Assembly: GCF_020740795.1 (NCBI RefSeq)
Contig: NC_067282.1
Location: forward strand, 126,351,132 to 126,415,131
DNA from: Apus apus
Lineage: Eukaryota; Chordata; Aves; Apodiformes; Apodidae
Direction: 5' to 3'
DNA length: 64,000 nucleotides
The notes beneath the pieces are model-generated. The model did not search any database. It was given only the letters and a program-made list of their open reading frames with translations, and was not told the origin of the DNA. Below, in pieces: positions 58,834 to 64,000 of the stretch; within the stretch, counting starts at the first letter, position 1; the number at the start of each line of letters is the position of its first letter. The translations under genes were made by a program, and so were the position numbers.

Positions 58834-58850
58834 ATCTGTGATTCTGTGAT
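58834..58850 (+). repeat. orphan CR1-type tail
   Basis: TCTGTGATTCTGTGAT matches the (ATTCTGTG)n terminus of CR1, but no CR1 body is recognisable upstream. Either an extremely truncated insertion or chance. Confidence 0.45.
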
Positions 58851-59867
58851 ACATTCCATGTTATGCCCATCCTTGCAAGCTTTCATCACAGTTTTCAATT
58901 TAACACTGGCAATTTTATAGATTAGTCCTTGTACTGTAGTCAAGACTCCCTCCTAACCTCTGAAGCTTGTGGTTTACCTTACCCTAAATTAGAAATCTTC
59001 TTTTTAGCCCCAAGAGTTGCTGAATGAGTCATCCACAGCGCACCAGTTAATGAATGCAAATTTACCAACCCCAACTGCCTGTTGCAGAAATCTCCTTGCA
59101 GGACTGCACTCCTGCTTACTGAGGAACACACAAACCACCAGTCAGCCTCAGACTCCCTTTCTATCTAGCCTGGGTCCCATCACTGGCTTAGGGGCAGAGG
59201 CCGCATGAAAGCAGAGATCTCAGATCAGATGGCTTGTCCTGACAGATTCCTTTCATGGGCACTTTTGCAGCTTCTACTGATGCCTGGCTTAAACTGCAGC
59301 ACAAGAGTTTCTGCAGGTAGCCACAAATTCACCCTCTCGTAATCTCATTATTCCCTGGTAGAGAATAATTCCCTTCCCATTTAAGGAAGGCACCAAACCC
59401 AAAGACTGTGTGCACAGTTCAGCAGAGGGCATCTGAAGGCATTTGACTGTAGTCTTCCTTTGTTTTTTTGCTCCCACGTATGCTTAGTTCTGTGCTAACC
59501 TTATTCTTGCCCCTGTTCCCTGTTCCAGTCCAGCCACAGCTGCCTGTTGGAACCAACCAACCTCATTACCATCTTGCCTGAACCCCAACAAACTGACTTT
59601 ACACTCAGGTACAGAATCCCCTGTGAATTTCCCACTCAGGTGTTCCCAGAGACAGGGATGACTCATGACATCTTGTCACTCCCAGTAACTCAGCTGATTA
59701 AATATGAGGAGCAGCCAGCCACACTGTGCTCCAGCACCAGCTTCTGCCTCATGGGAAACTATCTGTGGAAGTGCAGCAGCTCCTTCACTAGCCCCATCTC
59801 AGAGCTGACCCTTCCCTTGCCACACAAAACTAATGAAGACCACTGATGTTGTTTTGGCACTATTTAC

Positions 59868-62025
59868 CTGTCACACAATTGTCAAAGTTGGAAGGCACCT
59901 CTAGAGATCATCTAGCCCCATGCTGAAGCAGGATCCCCTAGAGCTCATTGCTCAGGACTGCAGCCAGGCCAGTCTTTAATATCTCCAGAGGAGACTGTAC
60001 AACCTCCCTGGGCAGCCTGTTCCAGTGCTCTCTCACCCTCTCCATAAAGAGGTTTTTTTCTCATATTTAAATGGAACTTCCTGTGTTCCAGCTTGTGCCC
60101 ATTGCCCCTCGTCCTGTCACCGGGAACTACTGAAGAGTCTGGCTCCATTCTCCTTGCACACGCCCTTTAGATACTTATAAGCATTAATAAGGTCTCCCCT
60201 CAGACTTCTCTTCTCGAGGCTAAAGAGACCGAGCTCTCTCAGCCTCTTCTCATAAGAGATGTTCCAATCCCCCAATCATCTTTGTCACCCTCCACTGGAC
60301 TCTCTCTAGTAGTTCCCTATCTCGCTTGAACTGGATGCAGTATTCCAGATGTGGCCTCACCAGGGCAAAGTAGAGGAGGAGAATGACCTCTCTTGACCTC
60401 CTGGCCACACTCTTCCTCATGCATCCCAAGAGTCCATTGGCTTTCTTGGTGACAAGGGCACATTTCTGGCTCATGGACAATTTTCTGTCTACCAGGACTT
60501 CCAGCAGGTCCACTCCTAAACTATAACACTTGCCCTCGTTGAACCTCACTAGGTTCTTCTCTGCCCAGCACTTCAGCCTGCCCAGGTCACACTGGACGGC
60601 AGCACAGCCCCCTGGAGTGTCAGCCACCCCTCCCAGTTTGTCCGCTCTGTCCCCTCGTCCAGGTCACTGATTAATATGTTGAACAAGACCGGACTGAGTA
60701 TTGACCCCTGGGGGACACCACTGGTTACAGGCCTCCAATTTGACCCTGCTCCACTGATCACAACCCTCTGAGCTCTGTCACACAGCCAGCTCTCAATCCA
60801 CCTCACTGTCCACTCATCTAGCCCATTCTCCCTCAGTTTCCTAATGAGGATGTTATGGGAGACAGTGTCAAAAGTCTTGCTGAAGTCAAGGTAGATGACA
60901 TCTGCTGCTCTCCCCTCATCTAGCCAGCCAGTTACAACATCACAGCAGGCAATCAGATTGGTCTGAGTTCCCTTTAGTGAATCCATGCTGTCTTCTCCCA
61001 GTGACTTTCTTTGCTTTCACATGTTTTGAGATGAAGTCCAGAATGGTTTGTTCCAACACCTCAGCAGGGATGGAGCTGAGACTAACTGGCCTGTAGTTCC
61101 CTGGGTCCTCCTTCTTGCCCTTTTTGAAGACTGGAATGACATTGATCCTTCTCCAGTTCGCACCTCTCCATGACCTCTCAAAGATGATGAAGAGTGGCCC
61201 AGCAATAACATCTGCCAGCTCTCTCAGAACTTTTGGATGCATCCCATCAGGGCCCACGGATTTATGGATGTCCAGTTTGGCTAAGTGGCCTCTAACCTGG
61301 TCCTCCTCTACCGAGGGAAAGTCTTCTCTCCAGACCTTATCTCTTTCCTCCGGGATCTGAGATTCAAGAGGGTCAGCTTTAGCAGTGAAGACTGAAGCAA
61401 AGAGGGCAATCAGTAACTTCACCTCCTCTATCTCTTCCAACACGAGGGCACCCATCTCATTCATCAGCGGGCCTACATTTCCCCTAGTCTTCCTTTTGTT
61501 ATTGATGTACTGAAAGAAACTCTTCTTGTTGTCCTTGATACCTTTCGCCAGATTTAATTCCAGGTGGGCCTTAGCTTTCCTCGTTGCATCCCTGCATTCT
61601 CTGACTACATTCCTATATTCCTCCTGGCCTGTCCAGGCCAGTCCTGTTTTCCACATTCTGTAAATTTCCTTCTTTTGTTTATTTTTTTCCAGAAGACCCT
61701 TACTCTTCCATGCACATCTCCTACCTCATTTGCTTGATTTCTTCCTCATAGGGATGCACCAGTCTTGAGCTTGGAGGAAATAGTGTTTGAAAGTTCCCCA
61801 GCTCTCATGGATATCCATATCTTCCAGGGCCCTGACCCATGGTATTCCACTGAGTAGATCTTTGAAGAGTGTAAACTTTGCTTTCCTGAAGTATAATGTT
61901 GTAATCTTATTTATTTCCCTACTTCTTCCATGCAAAATAGTAAATTCCACCACTTAATGGTCTCTACAGCCAAGGTTGCCCCCAGCCTTCACATCCCCAA
62001 CAAAACCTTCTTACTTTGCTAATGC
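59868..62025 (-). mobile_element. CR1 LINE, about 2.1 kb with most of the reverse transcriptase
   Basis: Minus-oriented and the longest element in the window. From its 5' side (about 62025): a decayed segment with FTILHGRSREINKITTLYF (about 61726-61953), then a 238-codon open frame (60940-61656) with GNYRPVSLSSIPAEVLEQTI, the CR1 reverse-transcriptase palm. Next come [13 protein letters not shown] (motif A) and [16 protein letters not shown] (motif B) at about 60700-60900, a lesion at about 60640 where FADD should be, and the C-terminal part with [15 protein letters not shown]. The 3' end near 59870 (AAAGTTGGAAGGCACC in + orientation) differs from the other copies, suggesting an older or different CR1 subfamily. 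Inactive. Confidence 0.93.
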
Positions 62026-64000
62026 ATACTTCATAGGTTGTTTTTGACCTAGCCTCCTGTTTGTGCTGTTGATGGTGTCACAAGGGCCCAAACAAGTCCT
62101 CCCCTGTAGAAAGTGAGGCATTTATTTTAACAGTTTATGTCAACCCCAGGAGAGGGCAATCAGCAGAAGTTGCACTCACAACACTAAAGCAAGGGCAGAG
62201 GGACTGTGCGGGGATGTTTGGCCATAATGTGACCCTTAGCATGGCCCCAGGAAGGAACCCTTCAATGCAGCATCCCCACTTCCAACAGGGGCTGATTGGT
62301 AAAGTCCTGATGTGGCTGTAAAGAACCTTCACTGAAGGTAATTTATTTTTTATTTGCTACATCAGTACTGATATCCACTAGCAAGACAAGAAAGTGGAGC
62401 ATTTGAGTGGCTCATCAGTGGCAGTGATTCTCTCACCCAGAGCTCTACAGCTTCATGTTTCATCTTCATCTTTCAGCTTCGTGTTCTGTTTGGTGCATTC
62501 ACAGCCGTTACCTCAGGCCACAGAGCAGAGACTGGCACTGGAGAGCTGTTTGCCACCACAGTGCTGGAAAGCAGTGGGGGACAGATGATGGTCCTCAGCC
62601 ATTTTGAGTTAAATACCTGGTTCCACAGACATCACAAAATTAGGCAGTCCAAGACACCTCACCGAGCTGTCAATCCACAGCTCTGCTCCAAAATGAGGTA
62701 ACCTCACCCCATCACAGTACAAGAACAACAGATCACATGGGTCTGAAAGACACAGGACTCTCTAGAAACTTCATAGGCACAGGATTTTATTATTGTAGGT
62801 TTTGTTGTTGTTGTTGTTTGTTTGTTTGTTTGTTTTACAACTTATGCCAGAAGTAGGTCTTCATTCACTCCAAATGATATTGTGACAGAGATTATTTGGC
62901 TATACTACCACACTAGTAAATCAAATGGCGGCTGGGAGAGATGAACTGATCAGCACTTAAAATTGATGTTTAAAGATTTTTTAGCAGCCAACTAGCTACC
63001 TTCCAAATGGTTCATGGTTTAGGGGTCAGCACATGGCAAAGAATGGTCTAGAAGGAAGTCAGCATGCAGTAAGCCTGTAATGGAGTGTAAGAGAGTTTAA
63101 CAGTATGGCCACTCCATGTCCATTGGCTCCAGAGCCAGAGAAGAGTCTTGTTTAATTTACTGTGACAGAGTTAGCCTTTTTCTCCGAGTGGGCACTGAAC
63201 CAATTTATATTCACTTTATTCACTTTTCATACTTGCTAATTACTTTAGCCTCCCTGCACAGTACCAAAACCATTAGGGGCAAGGGACTAATGCAGTTTAG
63301 GCCCAAAGTCTTCTTTCACTAGTGTCTCTACATGTAATGCTTGCTTCGCTGGGATGACGAAGGTTCTTTACCAGGACTTCCACTGATTTGATCCCATACA
63401 CAAACACTACCTGTCAGAGCTCAAGCCAATGCTACTTTGAGACAAAGTCAGGTTACTCAGAATACTTACACAGGGTTCACATGTTCCCACGGCTTCATCT
63501 ACAGATCTCCGTGTTCTTTCTGAGCTGGAAAGGAGAGCTTCCTTAAATCTCGTGTTGCCTATCAGGAACTGGAGTACAGGGAAATACAAGGATCCCTTTA
63601 ATTGCATCCCTGAGCTGCTGGCTTGCATGTGGCAAAAATCACTACAATGCTAGAGTTAGGGAAGCATGGATGTTCTAAATCCAATAGGAAACAAATGGTA
63701 AATACGTCTTCCAGGCCAGAACTGGTACTTTTGAGTATACTCATCTTGTTGACAACAATTCTTACAGAGGCTGCAGGCTCACTCAGCATTATCTGCTGTC
63801 ATAACTGCAGCAATGCCATTTTAAGCAACCCAAAGCAGAACTGCTGGCTCATACCGCTTCTTAAGAAGGGATAAGGACAATTCATGTTAAGGTTTCAAAG
63901 CTCACAGACTGAACAGGGCCTGCTGGTGTTTAGGGACTTTGCAAATGCTTAGTAGCAATTTGTTACCAAGTTATCAAGCAACCTCTTTCCCTGACGCAGA
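62026..64000. other. intergenic at window edge, no gene confirmed
   Basis: Contains a (TTG)n/(TTTG)n tract (62795-62836) and one exon-like minus-strand segment (63470-63568) with strong splice signals but no family assignment. Confidence 0.45.
62795..62836 (+). repeat. (TTG)n(TTTG)n microsatellite
   Basis: GTTGTTGTTGTTG followed by TTTGTTTGTTTGTTTG on the + strand. Confidence 0.95.

Larger units (their letters stand above)
56223..59867. other. intergenic, no gene seen
   Basis: Holds two G/T-rich tracts (56465-56548 and 58485-58552) and an isolated CR1-like tail (58834-58850). No gene recognised. Confidence 0.5.

Noticed and set aside
60940-61656. 238-codon open frame as a host gene
   Set aside because: Its product is the CR1 reverse-transcriptase region (NYRPVSL motif) and continues into other CR1 frames.
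1-64000. tRNA, rRNA, CRISPR array, bacterial operon or phage features
   Set aside because: No tRNA-like B-box context, no rRNA motif, no regularly spaced repeats; introns, CR1 elements and a CpG island show a vertebrate genome.

Overview
This is vertebrate nuclear DNA, almost certainly from a bird. The only repeats identifiable at family level are CR1 LINEs, the dominant avian retrotransposon, several of them ending in the diagnostic ATTCTATG/ATTCTGTG tail. The window also holds two intact multi-exon genes, NANOG and SLC2A3 (GLUT3), which are neighbours in other amniotes too (human 12p13 has NANOG, SLC2A14 and SLC2A3). The species cannot be fixed by eye. Layout on the + strand: NANOG lies on the minus strand at 1774-5807 (4 coding exons, 302 codons deduced) with a TATA-like promoter near 5915. 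About 21 kb of non-coding DNA follows (6.1-27 kb). It carries two CR1 fragments, several G/T-rich tracts and a dispersed direct duplication (about 17.4-18.7 kb and 21.6-22.8 kb) whose 191-bp core is almost identical. SLC2A3 lies on the minus strand at 29383-37511 (10 coding exons, 492 codons). It has a long 3' UTR reaching to about 27.0 kb and a CpG-island promoter at 36.75-37.9 kb. The remaining 26 kb (38-64 kb), upstream of SLC2A3, shows no recognisable gene. It holds CR1 copies at 37.9, 47.1, 55.1 and 59.9-62.0 kb, purine-rich tracts, G/T-rich tracts, short tandem and direct repeats, and a perfect 14-bp-arm palindrome at 49453-49483. The two genes sit head-to-tail on the same strand. NANOG is a homeodomain transcription factor of pluripotent and germ cells; SLC2A3 is a high-affinity facilitative glucose transporter of the plasma membrane. 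Their adjacency is an old synteny, not an operon, and the sequence does not show that they share regulation. All exon boundaries were read from reading frame plus GT/AG splice signals; both genes splice together without a frameshift or stop. I found no tRNA, rRNA, CRISPR array or bacterial feature. I do not claim a new molecular system. The observations most worth checking are the near-identical 191-bp core inside a diverged duplication, the Arg at homeodomain position 52 of this NANOG, the perfect palindrome, and a CR1 whose 3' UTR appears to have expanded into a G/T tract.
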